Source: Maribacter sp. MMG018 (lineage in GTDB: Bacteria > Bacteroidota > Bacteroidia > Flavobacteriales > Flavobacteriaceae). Taken from it: 64,000 nt of DNA. The notes under the pieces were generated by a model. That model made no database searches, had not been told where the DNA came from, and saw nothing but the letters and a program-made list of their open reading frames with translations. Shown piece by piece: positions 17,203 to 26,918 of this stretch (positions are counted from its first letter, which is position 1; the number at the start of each line of letters is the position of its first letter). Location of the stretch: assembly GCF_018100785.1 (NCBI RefSeq), contig NZ_JAGJEC010000001.1, positions 930,001 through 994,000 of the forward strand, given 5' to 3'. A program made the translations under genes and the position numbers.

Positions 17203-17790
17203 CTATAGCTGCCAAGGTTTTCGATTGAACAAGATGAACAATACTGGTTTTACCTTATCTGAAAGTTTTTTGCGTAGAATCTTAAATCCTCTGGTAATTT
17301 GAGCTTCTACGGCCTTTACCGAAATCTCTAGATGTTCGGAAATTTCAATATTTGTTAGTCCTTCTTTTTTACTTAACATAAAGACTTGCTTGCATTTTGG
17401 AGGTAGATCTTCCATCATGTTTTTTACGTCGGCGATAAGTTTCTTTGTACTTTCCTCGTCTTCCGCTACAATGGTGTTAAGGTGTTCAATATACTTTTTT
17501 TCAATCCGTAATAAAGATTGTGACTTTCTGTATTGATCTATAAACTCGTTATAGACAGATTTGTATAAAAAGCTTTTTAGTGAATGATCAGGGTTTAGCA
17601 TGTTCCGTTTTTCCCATACGTTTATAAAAACGTTCTGTACAATATCATCTGCCAGCATACTATTGTTCACAAGGCTGTTTGCGTAAACGCATAACCTATG
17701 GTGATAAGAGTCTACCAGAAAAGAAAATGCCTTCTTGTTATTCTGTTGAAGACATTTTATCAAAACTTTATTGTCCTTGAAATCCATCAT
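17203..17790 (-). CDS. FecI-like ECF sigma factor (Bacteroidota sigma-70 family)
   Basis: A 195-residue sigma factor. Region 2 is at about residues 15-85 (VDSYHHRLCVYANSLVN, ADDIVQNVFINVWEKR, LKSFLYKSVYNEFIDQYRK) and region 4 at about 130-180 (LPPKCKQVFMLSKKEGLTNIEISEHLEISVKAVEAQITRGFKILRKKL is the helix-turn-helix region in pieces). It is divergent from the fecR-like gene and the susCD genes 118 bases away. Sigma factors of this type are released by FecR when the cognate STN-containing receptor binds its ligand. Usually sigma and fecR genes lie head to tail; here they are back to back. Confidence 0.87.
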   Translation of the reverse strand: MMDFKDNKVLIKCLQQNNKKAFSFLVDSYHHRLCVYANSLVNNSMLADDIVQNVFINVWEKRNMLNPDHSLKSFLYKSVYNEFIDQYRKSQSLLRIEKKYIEHLNTIVAEDEESTKKLIADVKNMMEDLPPKCKQVFMLSKKEGLTNIEISEHLEISVKAVEAQITRGFKILRKKLSDKVKPVLFILFNRKPWQL

Positions 17791-17907
17791 TCTAAATCCA
17801 TCGCTCTATAAAAATAGTATAAATATGAAATGAAACAGAAAAAAAATTGCTGGAGGCATAGGGTGTGTATTTTGAGAATCGTATTAGAAATATAATTGAT
17901 TAGCTTA

Positions 17908-19074
17908 ATGAAAGATAAAAGAATCGAAGAACTGATTGTAAAGTTTATTTCGAAGGCCATAACAGAACCTGAACTAGAAGAATTGTCCGATTGGTTGGAC
18001 CAACAAGAGAACGAACAATTGTTCAAAGATTTCATTCAGGTAAATTATGCCTTGGATTATAATATGTCGAACTTTGATTCGGAAAGGGCAAAGCTTGTTT
18101 TATTGGACAAAATAGGAGGCTCAGATGACGCCAACCCTGGAAAAATAAGAAAACTTAAGTTTTATAAGTATGCGGTTGCTGCGGCAATCGCTATTCTTGT
18201 TTCCCTTGCTGTATTTTACTCTACAGAGGATTTAGAACCAACTTCAGAAATCATAGCAAATACCGAAGCTTCTATTCTTCCTGGAACGGATAAGGCTATA
18301 CTCACACTTGATAATGGTAAACATATCACCCTGGAAAAAGGAAAACAGGTGCGTATCGATGAGGTCACCAGTAATGGAGAAAGTCTTCGATATAAAAAGG
18401 GACAAAAAGGAAGCCAAGAAATAGTGTATAATTACTTGACTATTCCACGAGGGGGGCAATTCTTTGTAGAGCTATCGGATGGCACCAAGGTTTGGCTCAA
18501 CTCAGAGTCTAAATTAAAATATCCGGTGTCTTTTGTTTCCGGAGCGCCCAGAAGTGTGGAGTTAATTTATGGAGAGGCCTATTTCGATGTTTCTCCAAGT
18601 ACAGAAAATAATGGAGCATCATTTCGTGTGCAAACAAGAAACCAAAATATAGAGGTACTTGGCACTGAGTTCAATATTTCGGCATACGAAAACGACCAAA
18701 GCATTCACACAACCTTGATCGAAGGAAGTATTGCTGTAAGTAATGGTGCCGAAGGCAAAATACTTGATCCGGGTATGCAATCCATCTTATATATGGATGA
18801 GGCCGAAATTCAAGTGAAAAATGTTGATGTCAATTACGTTACGTCATGGAAAGATGGACTGTTCATGTTCGATAAAAAGCCTTTGGGGGAAATGATGAAA
18901 GTATTGGCTAGATGGTATAATATAGAGGTGGAATTCGAAAACCTGGAAAAACGGGATTTGGAATTTTCCGGAATATTGAAAAGAGGAAATGAGATAAACG
19001 TATTATTGGAAAAAATAGAACATACAGGTCTTGTGAAATTTTCTATACAGGACAATAAGATATTAATAAAGTAA
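17908..19074 (+). CDS. FecR-family anti-sigma factor
   Basis: A 388-residue protein. The cytoplasmic N-terminal segment (about 1-85) binds sigma, a single helix spans about residues 87-106 (YKYAVAAAIAILVSLAVFYS), and the periplasmic FecR domain follows (VSFVSGAPRSVELIYGEAYFDV, TRNQNIEVLGTEFNISAY), ending with a DUF4974-type C-terminus (KPLGEMMKVLARWYNIEVEFE). The ATG at 17908 is chosen over a TTG at 17896. It should relay substrate binding at the downstream SusC receptor to the divergent sigma factor. Confidence 0.9.
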   Translation: MKDKRIEELIVKFISKAITEPELEELSDWLDQQENEQLFKDFIQVNYALDYNMSNFDSERAKLVLLDKIGGSDDANPGKIRKLKFYKYAVAAAIAILVSLAVFYSTEDLEPTSEIIANTEASILPGTDKAILTLDNGKHITLEKGKQVRIDEVTSNGESLRYKKGQKGSQEIVYNYLTIPRGGQFFVELSDGTKVWLNSESKLKYPVSFVSGAPRSVELIYGEAYFDVSPSTENNGASFRVQTRNQNIEVLGTEFNISAYENDQSIHTTLIEGSIAVSNGAEGKILDPGMQSILYMDEAEIQVKNVDVNYVTSWKDGLFMFDKKPLGEMMKVLARWYNIEVEFENLEKRDLEFSGILKRGNEINVLLEKIEHTGLVKFSIQDNKILIK

Positions 19075-19103
19075 AATAATAGGATATGATGAAATAAAAT
19101 AAA

Positions 19104-19149
19104 AAAGGAATAAAGCTATCACCGTCCAAAGTAGCAGCTAAATTCCTTT
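19104..19149 (+). repeat. Imperfect hairpin in the fecR-susC gap
   Basis: AAAGGAAT (19104-19111) pairs with ATTCCTTT (19142-19149), and AGCT pairs inside it. No T run follows, so it may stabilise or modulate the susC mRNA leader rather than terminate. Confidence 0.4.
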
Positions 19150-19195
19150 AAGTGATCAATTAAACGAATTGTTTAACCAATACCAATACAAATAT

Positions 19196-22100
19196 ATGAA
19201 AATCGGAATGACCCCAGTCTTTGTATGTCGATTACAAAGGCTAACTAAACTAATCATGAGGACCTTTATTTTTTTGTTTTTGACTTCAGTTTTCGGTCTG
19301 AGCCCAAAATCAGGGTTTTCTCAGAATGCTGACATATTCATTAATACAGAAAAAGTAGTTTCTCTAAAAGAGGTTTTTGAACTTATCAAGGCCCAAACAG
19401 ATTATGAATTCGTATACGCGGACGACCTTGTGAAAGATGCTCCTAAAATTCTTTTGAAAGAAGGGAGTGTAAAGGTGGGAACCTTGTTAAAAAAAGGCTT
19501 GGACCCCATATTTTGTACCTACGAATTTACCGATAACACCGTAATCGTTAAACGAAAGATACACCCTGTATTAGGTGTTCCCTTACAAGAAACTTTTTCT
19601 GTTTCAGGTACGGTCAAGGATAAAAATGGAATGCCGATTCCTGCGGCATCCGTATATGTTGCCAGCAATGAACCGTCAAGGGATGCAGATCGCCCCGATG
19701 ACTTTATCGTAAGAGGTACAGTTACCGATTTTGATGGTAATTTTAAAATAGACGCAAGTCTCGATTATTATTTAGCTGTTTCTGCATTAGGTTTTGAGTT
19801 TAAATATCAGAAGATTACGACCAAACAAGATTTTTACGAAATTGTGCTTGATGAAAGTGCCAGTAGGCTCGATGAGGTTGTGGTCGTAGGTTATGGTACC
19901 ACTGTAAAGAAAGACCTAACGGGTTCGGTAGGCTCGGTTAAAAGTGAAGAAATAGTACAATATAAGAGCCAGACGGTAGATAATGCCCTTGCGGGCAAGA
20001 TTACAGGTGTAAATGTTATGAGTGCCGGTGGTCGTCCAGGGCAAGGTGGTGTTGTTCAGATCAGGGGCCTCAGTTCACTTAGGGGTGACAACCAGCCATT
20101 GTATGTGGTAGATGGGGTTCCTTTTGTTGTTAACCCTAGTGTCGACGACGGTTCTGGTGCCAGTGGCCTTTTTAGTACGGGTTTGACAAGTATAAATCCA
20201 TTGGCGGCCATTAACCCTGAAAACATTGAACGAATCGACGTGTTGAAAGATGCTTCCGCCGCAGCTATCTATGGTTCAAGAGCGGCCAATGGGGTTATAT
20301 TGATTACTACCAAGAGGGGAAAAGCTGGGGAGCGTACCAAATTTAACTTCAGCATAAGTTCCACTGTAAGCAATCCGATTAAGACATATGATTTTTTGAA
20401 TGCGGCCGAATACAAACAGTTTGCCCTTGAACAATCACAAAGTGTTCTGGACAATAGTGCTTATCCAGAGGCACAATGGCCCTATTTGCATCCAAAGGAA
20501 TATGAGGTGGTCAACAACCCCGATTTTTTCGGAAATGGAGATACCGATTGGACGAAGGCCATTACCAATAGCAATGCCCTGTGGAGGCAATATAATCTGG
20601 GGGTTACTGGAGGCACCCAAAAGGCTGCATACTCCCTTTCCGCCTCTATTGCCGATCAAGAGGGAATCGTGGTGAACAATGACGTAAAGAGATATAATGT
20701 GGCTTCTAATTTAGATGTGAATGTTACCAAGAAATTACGGGTTGGAGGTTCTATCAACTATAACCATATGATAGATGAGATTTCCGGTATTACGGGAATT
20801 GGACAAGGGTCCTTTTCTTCAGCTGCCGCTTTCCGACCTGATATTCCTATTTATGACGCGAATGGAAACTATACCAAAGCTTACAGTGATAGATATGGAG
20901 AAGTATTCAATCCATTGGGTGACCAAGGTAGAATAACGAATAAGACAGTATCGAAAAATCTATTTGGCGCCTTTTATGCAGAATGGGAATTTTTGAAAAA
21001 CCTTAAATTCAGGTCTCAGGCCAGTATCGGGGTAAATGACATAACAAATACCGTGTTCACCCCGTCGTTTACACAAGATGCCCTATTTGATGGGAGATAC
21101 CGTGGGGCCCCAGGAGCCAATCTTGTCGACCTGCGGGTAGACGGGTTTAATACGGCATTTGAAAATACACTTTCCTATTCCAACCTTATCGGCGAGAACC
21201 ATAAAATAGATGCAGTGGCGGGTATTTCGTATAACCGGAACAGGGATGATAGGCAGTCGGTGCGTTATAGGGAATTTCCTGATGATTTTATCTTAATTAA
21301 TCCTGGATCGGCCAATATCGTGGAGAATAATACATCCGATCACTTTGAGGCCGTTCTGAATTCTGTATTCGGTCGAGTCAACTATGGATATAAAGAGCGT
21401 TATCTGGCCACCTTTACCTTAAGGGCGGACAAGTCGACAAAATTTGGCCCTGGTAACCAAACCGGTGTTTTCCCTTCCGGGGCGTTGGCATGGAACATGC
21501 ATAATGAGTCTTTTCTAAAAGACAGCAAATGGTTGGATCAACTAAAGTTAAGGGCAAGTTTGGGTCGTACCGGTAGTGACAATCTTCCCTCGTTTACTTT
21601 CTTGCCGACATTTTCCGCCACTGGAGGTTACAATGTTAGTAAAGGAACCATATCAAGCGACGTGCCCAACCCGGACATAAAATGGGAAACAACAGACCAA
21701 TTGGATCTAGGTCTTGAATTGGGTCTGTTCGATCAACGATTGAATGCAGAGATGGTTTATTTTGAAAAAAACACCTCCGATCTAATACTTGTAGTCCCTA
21801 TTGTGAATGAAACCGGTACGTTGCAGCAAAACCAGAACGTGGCGGACGTGACCAACAAAGGTTGGGAATTTTTGCTCGGAGCCGATATAATCAGAACAGA
21901 AAACTTCTCTTGGAATTCCTCGTTCAATATCAGTTTCATAAAGAATAAAGTGGAAAGCCTGAATGGGGGAAGTGTCAATTTATATGGTAGCCCAGGGGTT
22001 GTGGAAGGAGAGCCTTTTGGGGTGATACAAGGGTATAATGTGCTGGGTATTGCACAAACACAGGAAGAAATAGATGCCCTTAATGGCCAAGCGGCGGCCA

Positions 22101-22744
22101 ATGGTGCGCCAGGAGGGGTTTACAGTAGTTTGTTGCAGGGGCCAGGGGATTACATTATGGAGGATATTGATGGCAACGGTTATGTTGATTCGGAAGATAG
22201 GGAGGCAATTATTGGCAATGTGAACCCCGACTATTTTGGTGGTTGGTCCAATACGCTCACGTATAAAAATCTGGATTTCAGTTTTAATTTTCAATTTGTT
22301 CAGGGAAATGACAAAATCTTTGATCTGTACAATAGGTTTACCATGGTGGATGTCACGGAAAATGTCATTAAAGACCATTTAAACCTTGTATGGTCTTCCT
22401 CCAACACAGACGGAACCCTTGCCCGTTTGAGGTCACCATCCTATGATGGGGGCAGGACAAATTCAAGATCTATAGTGGATGGTAGTTATGTAAGGTTAAG
22501 GTATGTAGGTTTGGGCTATAGGTTTCCTCAAATGTCCTGGATGGATAAACTTGGAATCACCGCAGCCAAGCTGTCGATCAGTGGAAACAATCTCTTGACC
22601 TTTACGAATTATCCAGGTCTCGATCCCGAAGATCAATCTGCTTTTCGAAGGGGCAATATTACCGATTTTTCCAGTTTTGGTGATGATGGCAGTGGATATC
22701 CCCAGGCCAGAAGCTTTACACTTACACTAAACGTAACCTTTTAA
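19196..22744 (+). CDS. SusC/RagA-family TonB-dependent receptor with STN signalling domain
   Basis: An outer membrane importer of 1182 residues from the ATG at 19196 (a TTG at 19169 gives a less likely longer form). A signal peptide ends near GFSQ, an STN secretin/TonB short domain follows (about residues 45-120, KEVFELIKAQTDYEFVYADD), then a carboxypeptidase-like domain (about 135-225), the SusC linker and plug (DEVVVVGYGTTVKKDLTGSV, GRPGQGGVVQIRGLSS, DVLKDASAAAIYGSRAANGV) and the barrel. The STN domain couples to FecR. It pairs with the SusD-like lipoprotein 11 bases downstream. Thiol-oxidoreductase and peptidase genes downstream suggest a peptide rather than a glycan as ligand. Confidence 0.93.
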   Translation: MKIGMTPVFVCRLQRLTKLIMRTFIFLFLTSVFGLSPKSGFSQNADIFINTEKVVSLKEVFELIKAQTDYEFVYADDLVKDAPKILLKEGSVKVGTLLKKGLDPIFCTYEFTDNTVIVKRKIHPVLGVPLQETFSVSGTVKDKNGMPIPAASVYVASNEPSRDADRPDDFIVRGTVTDFDGNFKIDASLDYYLAVSALGFEFKYQKITTKQDFYEIVLDESASRLDEVVVVGYGTTVKKDLTGSVGSVKSEEIVQYKSQTVDNALAGKITGVNVMSAGGRPGQGGVVQIRGLSSLRGDNQPLYVVDGVPFVVNPSVDDGSGASGLFSTGLTSINPLAAINPENIERIDVLKDASAAAIYGSRAANGVILITTKRGKAGERTKFNFSISSTVSNPIKTYDFLNAAEYKQFALEQSQSVLDNSAYPEAQWPYLHPKEYEVVNNPDFFGNGDTDWTKAITNSNALWRQYNLGVTGGTQKAAYSLSASIADQEGIVVNNDVKRYNVASNLDVNVTKKLRVGGSINYNHMIDEISGITGIGQGSFSSAAAFRPDIPIYDANGNYTKAYSDRYGEVFNPLGDQGRITNKTVSKNLFGAFYAEWEFLKNLKFRSQASIGVNDITNTVFTPSFTQDALFDGRYRGAPGANLVDLRVDGFNTAFENTLSYSNLIGENHKIDAVAGISYNRNRDDRQSVRYREFPDDFILINPGSANIVENNTSDHFEAVLNSVFGRVNYGYKERYLATFTLRADKSTKFGPGNQTGVFPSGALAWNMHNESFLKDSKWLDQLKLRASLGRTGSDNLPSFTFLPTFSATGGYNVSKGTISSDVPNPDIKWETTDQLDLGLELGLFDQRLNAEMVYFEKNTSDLILVVPIVNETGTLQQNQNVADVTNKGWEFLLGADIIRTENFSWNSSFNISFIKNKVESLNGGSVNLYGSPGVVEGEPFGVIQGYNVLGIAQTQEEIDALNGQAAANGAPGGVYSSLLQGPGDYIMEDIDGNGYVDSEDREAIIGNVNPDYFGGWSNTLTYKNLDFSFNFQFVQGNDKIFDLYNRFTMVDVTENVIKDHLNLVWSSSNTDGTLARLRSPSYDGGRTNSRSIVDGSYVRLRYVGLGYRFPQMSWMDKLGITAAKLSISGNNLLTFTNYPGLDPEDQSAFRRGNITDFSSFGDDGSGYPQARSFTLTLNVTF

Positions 22745-22755
22745 TAAAGAACATT

Positions 22756-24261
22756 ATGAAACAATATATATATAAAGCATATGGGATGGGTGTCTTCATC
22801 TGTCTTTTAATTTTCAGTTCATGCGATCTTACTACGGCCGTCGATGATGTAGAACCATTATATACAATATCTGCCGATGAGGCTATTTATGATGAAAAAT
22901 CAGCGGATCTGGCCCTTTTGGGGGTGTATTCGGGAATGACACAGTATGGACTGGATTTCCCGACTGTATTTTTTGTTCCCGATATTTTTCTGGGTTATAG
23001 TAATGCCGGATTTTATGCTAATAATGAGGAGCAATTGGGGTGGTCTTCAAACAACCCGATATTGACGGGCTCAATTCAGCATGGGGCATACACAAGGTTT
23101 TACTCTTTGATCAATAATGCCAATTGGGTAATTGAACAGACCGGTATGCTGTCCGATGATATATTCGATACTCCGGGAAGAAGGGCAGAGGTGATAGCAG
23201 AGGCTAGGTTAATGCGTGCTTTGGCTACTTTTTATTTACTAAGGGCTTACGGTCAATTCTATGATACGTCATCTGAATTTGGTGTGGTATTGCGTACGGA
23301 CCCTGCCCGTTATGAAGAAGAATTGCCAAGAAGTTCCGTTCAAGAAACCTATACGGCAATTCTAGCAGATATCGAGGATGGTATTGCGAATGCACCGGAG
23401 AATAGGGGAAAGACGTTTACAAACAAAACATTTGCCAGGGCGTTCAAGGCCAAAGTATTGCTTTATATGGGTGATTATCAACAGGCAGCTTCCGAAGCAA
23501 AAGCGGTTATTGAGAACCCAGGATCGGGTTTTGCCCTTGAAGCCGACTACGCCAGTATTTTTGGTCCTCATGATAGTCCGACATTGTTCGAAAAGAGTGA
23601 GATTATCTTTGGTATACCGGGAGTGGAAACTCCTGAAGGTACCGGTGTAGGTTGGGGTAATTTTTATAATGGCTTTTCGGCCGGGGTCGATCCTGTTTAT
23701 TTTGATATGGTGAATACAGGTACGTTGACCATTGGAGGCCAGACAATTGCCCATGACGGTGGGCGGGTCGAATCAATTACCGACCCTTTTGGCGGTTCCT
23801 TGGGTACGCCATTAATGACCAAATATTCTGATTATACAACCGATTATGAAATGCACTACGTGATGCGTATGGCAGAAATATACCTGATTCATGCAGAAGC
23901 TGCCGCTAGAGCTTCCGGGATGGTAACCCCGGAGGCGTTAAGCTCATTAAATGAGGTAAGAAAAAGGGCAGGGGCTACCACAACCGGAGGCGACGGGTTC
24001 GAAACTTACCCTGAAAGTATTTCATTGTCAGAATTTTTAGAAGCTGTTCGTATAGAGAAACTTGTGGAACTTTATGCCGAAAATGGTGAAAATTGGTTCG
24101 ATGCCGTACGATATGCCTATGAGGACGGAGGGTTTAATTCTGGTTTTCAGGTTTCAGAAATAAAAGCCACGGCTACCGATCCCAATAAATTTATTTTTCC
24201 AATACCCCAAACCTCTGTAGAGGTCAATTCATTATTAGTTCAAAATCCGGGGTACCAATAG
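22756..24261 (+). CDS. SusD/RagB-family substrate-binding lipoprotein
   Basis: A 501-residue surface lipoprotein with a lipobox FSSC (Cys about residue 24). The SusD fold is seen in the N-terminal TPR-like part (ADEAIYDEKSADLALLGVYSGM; AEARLMRALATFYLLRAYGQFYD) and the C-terminal motif of RagB (MRMAEIYLIHAEAAARA, LNEVRKRAGA, RIEKLVELYAENGENWFDAVRY). It lids the SusC barrel and captures the ligand. The gene follows susC directly. A strong hairpin after its stop separates it from the TlpA genes. Confidence 0.93.
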   Translation: MKQYIYKAYGMGVFICLLIFSSCDLTTAVDDVEPLYTISADEAIYDEKSADLALLGVYSGMTQYGLDFPTVFFVPDIFLGYSNAGFYANNEEQLGWSSNNPILTGSIQHGAYTRFYSLINNANWVIEQTGMLSDDIFDTPGRRAEVIAEARLMRALATFYLLRAYGQFYDTSSEFGVVLRTDPARYEEELPRSSVQETYTAILADIEDGIANAPENRGKTFTNKTFARAFKAKVLLYMGDYQQAASEAKAVIENPGSGFALEADYASIFGPHDSPTLFEKSEIIFGIPGVETPEGTGVGWGNFYNGFSAGVDPVYFDMVNTGTLTIGGQTIAHDGGRVESITDPFGGSLGTPLMTKYSDYTTDYEMHYVMRMAEIYLIHAEAAARASGMVTPEALSSLNEVRKRAGATTTGGDGFETYPESISLSEFLEAVRIEKLVELYAENGENWFDAVRYAYEDGGFNSGFQVSEIKATATDPNKFIFPIPQTSVEVNSLLVQNPGYQ

Positions 24262-24292
24262 AATTTTCCTGACAGATAAATCAGTTGGATAA

Positions 24293-24326
24293 GGTTATGG
24301 AAAGGTAAAACGCCCTTTCCATAACC
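24293..24326 (+). terminator. Strong hairpin after susD
   Basis: A perfect 13-base stem (GGTTATGGAAAGG at 24293-24305, CCTTTCCATAACC at 24314-24326) with an 8-base loop. No T run follows, so it may be a partial terminator or an mRNA 3'-end protector that sets high susCD relative to the downstream genes. The 24327-24489 interval after it holds no gene. Confidence 0.5.
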
Positions 24327-24489
24327 CTCCAATAAACTCAGTTTCCTGATAGGGATTAATATTGGTGCAATGGACAATATCTGTCGTGACCTTTTTTGCT
24401 TATCTCTTGATTTCAATTTTTGGCAAGTTCATAAAGAGGCCTTTAAGGAGACTTTTATACTATAAACAATTAAACTTTTACATCAAAAA

Positions 24490-25674
24490 ATGAAAATATA
24501 TATCAAAGCGACGATTTTTGTCCTGACAGGACTTTTACTTATTACATCATGTAAAAAAACTGAAAAAAGACCTCCGAATCAATTTACATTGGAAGGTGAA
24601 ATAAAAGGGTTAAAATCTGATTTTTTCTTTAGACACCCAGATAAAGAATATACAAGGGAAACCCCTCCGGATACCATTCACGTAATAGACGGAAAAATCA
24701 AATTTTCAGATACCATTTCGAAACTTTCATTGATCAGGGCCTATACAGATTATAAAGATGAGGACAGTAAGATATTCAAGAAAGCGGCCGACGGAGGGTA
24801 TTTTCCTGTGAAATCAATGTACTTAATGTTTTTTGCTTATCCCGGGGCGGATATTAAAATACAAGGGGAGGCCAGTGATTTTATAGATGCGTACCCCAGT
24901 GGTGATGCATATAACAATAGTTTGGCCGCTGTAAACAGACTTACCTTTCCGAACATAAACAAAAGTGCCAATCTTATGGTAAAGGCTACTTATGAGAAAG
25001 ATTCCGTGGTTATAGAACAACTTCAAAAAAAAGCTGAGGAAATTAGTAAAAAAGGAAGAGAGGCTTTAATTGAGCATGTTAGGGAACATCCAAAATCATT
25101 GGGGGCCCTGTGGTATTTGGAAGACATGATTATGCGTGGCCAAATAGAAGATACAGTTGCGATCGATCTATTTAATAATGTCTCTAAAGAACTCAGTGAC
25201 CTAAGTTTTTATAAAACGGCCGAAACCCGTATTCAAGGTATTAGAGCTACTGCCGAGGGTATGCCGGTGCCAGCTATTAAAACCAATGCAACCTTGGAAG
25301 GTAGTGAGTTCGATATCGCATCGTTCAAAGGAAAATATGTGTTGATAGATTTTTGGGGTATTTGGTGTGGACCTTGTGTCAAAGAAATGCCCAAAGTAAA
25401 GGCCTTTCAAGAAAAATACAAGGACAAGCTCGTAGTGTTGGGAATAAACTCGGGCGACACAAAAGAAAAAATAGAAGAATTTATCACCGATAACGGCTAT
25501 GACTGGCAGCAATTAATGAGTGATAGAGGGAATACTCCCGATAATTTCGTAACCCGTTTCAATGTAAAAGGCTTTCCCACAAAATTCATTGTAGATCCTG
25601 AAGGAAAAATTATGAAAAGATATTTAGGAGGGGGAGAAGATGCATTTGAATTATTGGAGGAACTTTTAAACTAA
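24490..25674 (+). CDS. TlpA-like thioredoxin-fold lipoprotein, copy 1
   Basis: A 394-residue exported lipoprotein (lipobox ITSC at about residue 21) with an N-terminal DUF4369-type beta domain (about 30-130), a helical linker, and a C-terminal AhpC/TSA-TlpA thioredoxin domain from about 265 with active site WCGPC (Cys293, Cys296) and the cis-Pro loop GFPTKF. It would reduce or isomerise disulfides in the periplasm or on the outer membrane. It is the first of three tandem related genes behind susCD; the next starts 26 bases later. Its sequence is more divergent than the other two. Confidence 0.88.
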   Translation: MKIYIKATIFVLTGLLLITSCKKTEKRPPNQFTLEGEIKGLKSDFFFRHPDKEYTRETPPDTIHVIDGKIKFSDTISKLSLIRAYTDYKDEDSKIFKKAADGGYFPVKSMYLMFFAYPGADIKIQGEASDFIDAYPSGDAYNNSLAAVNRLTFPNINKSANLMVKATYEKDSVVIEQLQKKAEEISKKGREALIEHVREHPKSLGALWYLEDMIMRGQIEDTVAIDLFNNVSKELSDLSFYKTAETRIQGIRATAEGMPVPAIKTNATLEGSEFDIASFKGKYVLIDFWGIWCGPCVKEMPKVKAFQEKYKDKLVVLGINSGDTKEKIEEFITDNGYDWQQLMSDRGNTPDNFVTRFNVKGFPTKFIVDPEGKIMKRYLGGGEDAFELLEELLN

Positions 25675-25700
25675 CAAGTGTCTATACTAAAACTTAAATC

Positions 25701-26897
25701 ATGAAAATGTCTTTAAAAATAAAATCAGCACTAATACTTGGTTTGGTAATAGTATTACCTCTTACTGGCTGTAAAAAAGAAGCACCTTTTGAAGGTTATA
25801 CTATATCTGGTGCAGTAAAAGGTCTAGATAAGGCCAAAGTAAAATTAATTGAAATGAATTTTACGGACAGGGGATCCAAACCTAAGGTAATTGACAGTAC
25901 CCAAATGACAAATGGTGCTTTTACATTTAAAGGAACCGTTGAACATCCTGATCGAGTGTTTATTGAGATAGGTGATGAATTTCACAGTGAATTCTTTCTA
26001 GAAAACAGTGACATTACTCTAGAATTGGATACAGGAGAGTCTAAACGTGGTCAGCTTAAGGCAAAAGTAACCGGTTCAGCATTGCAGCAGGTTTATGAAG
26101 TGCAGCAGGCGAAAATAGACAGTATCATGAATCAAGAGAAATTTGCGCCCTTACAGGCCATAAGACCCAAAATGGAAGCGGCTTATAAGTCTAAAGATGA
26201 AGCTAAAATAAAAGCTTTTCAAGAATGGAGAGCCCAATTTAGCGACTTGGAAAGTCAACGACAAAATGAGCGGAGATCTTTTATGATTCAGTATGCAAAA
26301 GATCATCCTGATTCTCCAGTAGCTCCTTGGATTTTAGCCTTTCAGTTTAGCGAAGGGCGTATGTCCAAAGAAGAAATGAAGGCTATTTACCCCATTTTTA
26401 CAGGGGGTGCCAAACACACGGCGATGTTTAAATATTATGAAAAAACATATAATGATATTTTTAAAAACTTAGGTGTTGGTAGTATGGCTCCAGATTTTAT
26501 TTTAAACGATGTTAACGGAAAAGAAGTTTCCTTAAAAGGTGTTGAGGCAAAATATAAATTAGTCGATTTCTGGGCATCTTGGTGTGTGCCTTGTAGGGCA
26601 TCATTTCCACATTTAAAAGAATTATACAAAAAGTATAAAAAAGATGGATTTGAGGTTATAGCCATTGGGACGGCAGATGCTGAAGCAAAATGGAGAAAAG
26701 CCATTGAAGAAGACCAAACACCTTGGATGCATTTAAATGATACAGATCAAGACCATCAATATGGTATTGTTGCCCGTAAATATGGAGTCCCATTTTTACC
26801 AACCACATTTTTAATGGATGAAAACGAAAAAATTATTCTTAGAAATCCTTCAAAAGAGGAGTTGGATGCAAAATTGGAAGAACTCTTTGGGTATTAA
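25701..26897 (+). CDS. TlpA-like thioredoxin-fold lipoprotein, copy 2
   Basis: A 398-residue lipoprotein (lipobox LTGC at about residue 24) with a DUF4369-like N-domain beginning FEGYTISGAVKGL, a charged helical middle, and a thioredoxin domain with WASWCVPC (Cys295, Cys298) and PFLPTTF cis-Pro loop. The Cys-Val-Pro-Cys dipeptide is unlike the CGPC of copy 1, which normally means a different redox potential. It closely resembles copy 3 (shared FDGYT/FEGYT start, GRMSK, HLKELYKKY, GTADAE-KWRKAI-EDQ), so these two arose by a recent tandem duplication. Confidence 0.88.
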   Translation: MKMSLKIKSALILGLVIVLPLTGCKKEAPFEGYTISGAVKGLDKAKVKLIEMNFTDRGSKPKVIDSTQMTNGAFTFKGTVEHPDRVFIEIGDEFHSEFFLENSDITLELDTGESKRGQLKAKVTGSALQQVYEVQQAKIDSIMNQEKFAPLQAIRPKMEAAYKSKDEAKIKAFQEWRAQFSDLESQRQNERRSFMIQYAKDHPDSPVAPWILAFQFSEGRMSKEEMKAIYPIFTGGAKHTAMFKYYEKTYNDIFKNLGVGSMAPDFILNDVNGKEVSLKGVEAKYKLVDFWASWCVPCRASFPHLKELYKKYKKDGFEVIAIGTADAEAKWRKAIEEDQTPWMHLNDTDQDHQYGIVARKYGVPFLPTTFLMDENEKIILRNPSKEELDAKLEELFGY

Positions 26898-26918
26898 GAA
26901 TAAATAAAACTAAAAACC

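Noticed and set aside
17896-17907. TTG start for the FecR-like gene
   Set aside because: The ATG four codons later matches the usual FecR N-terminus.
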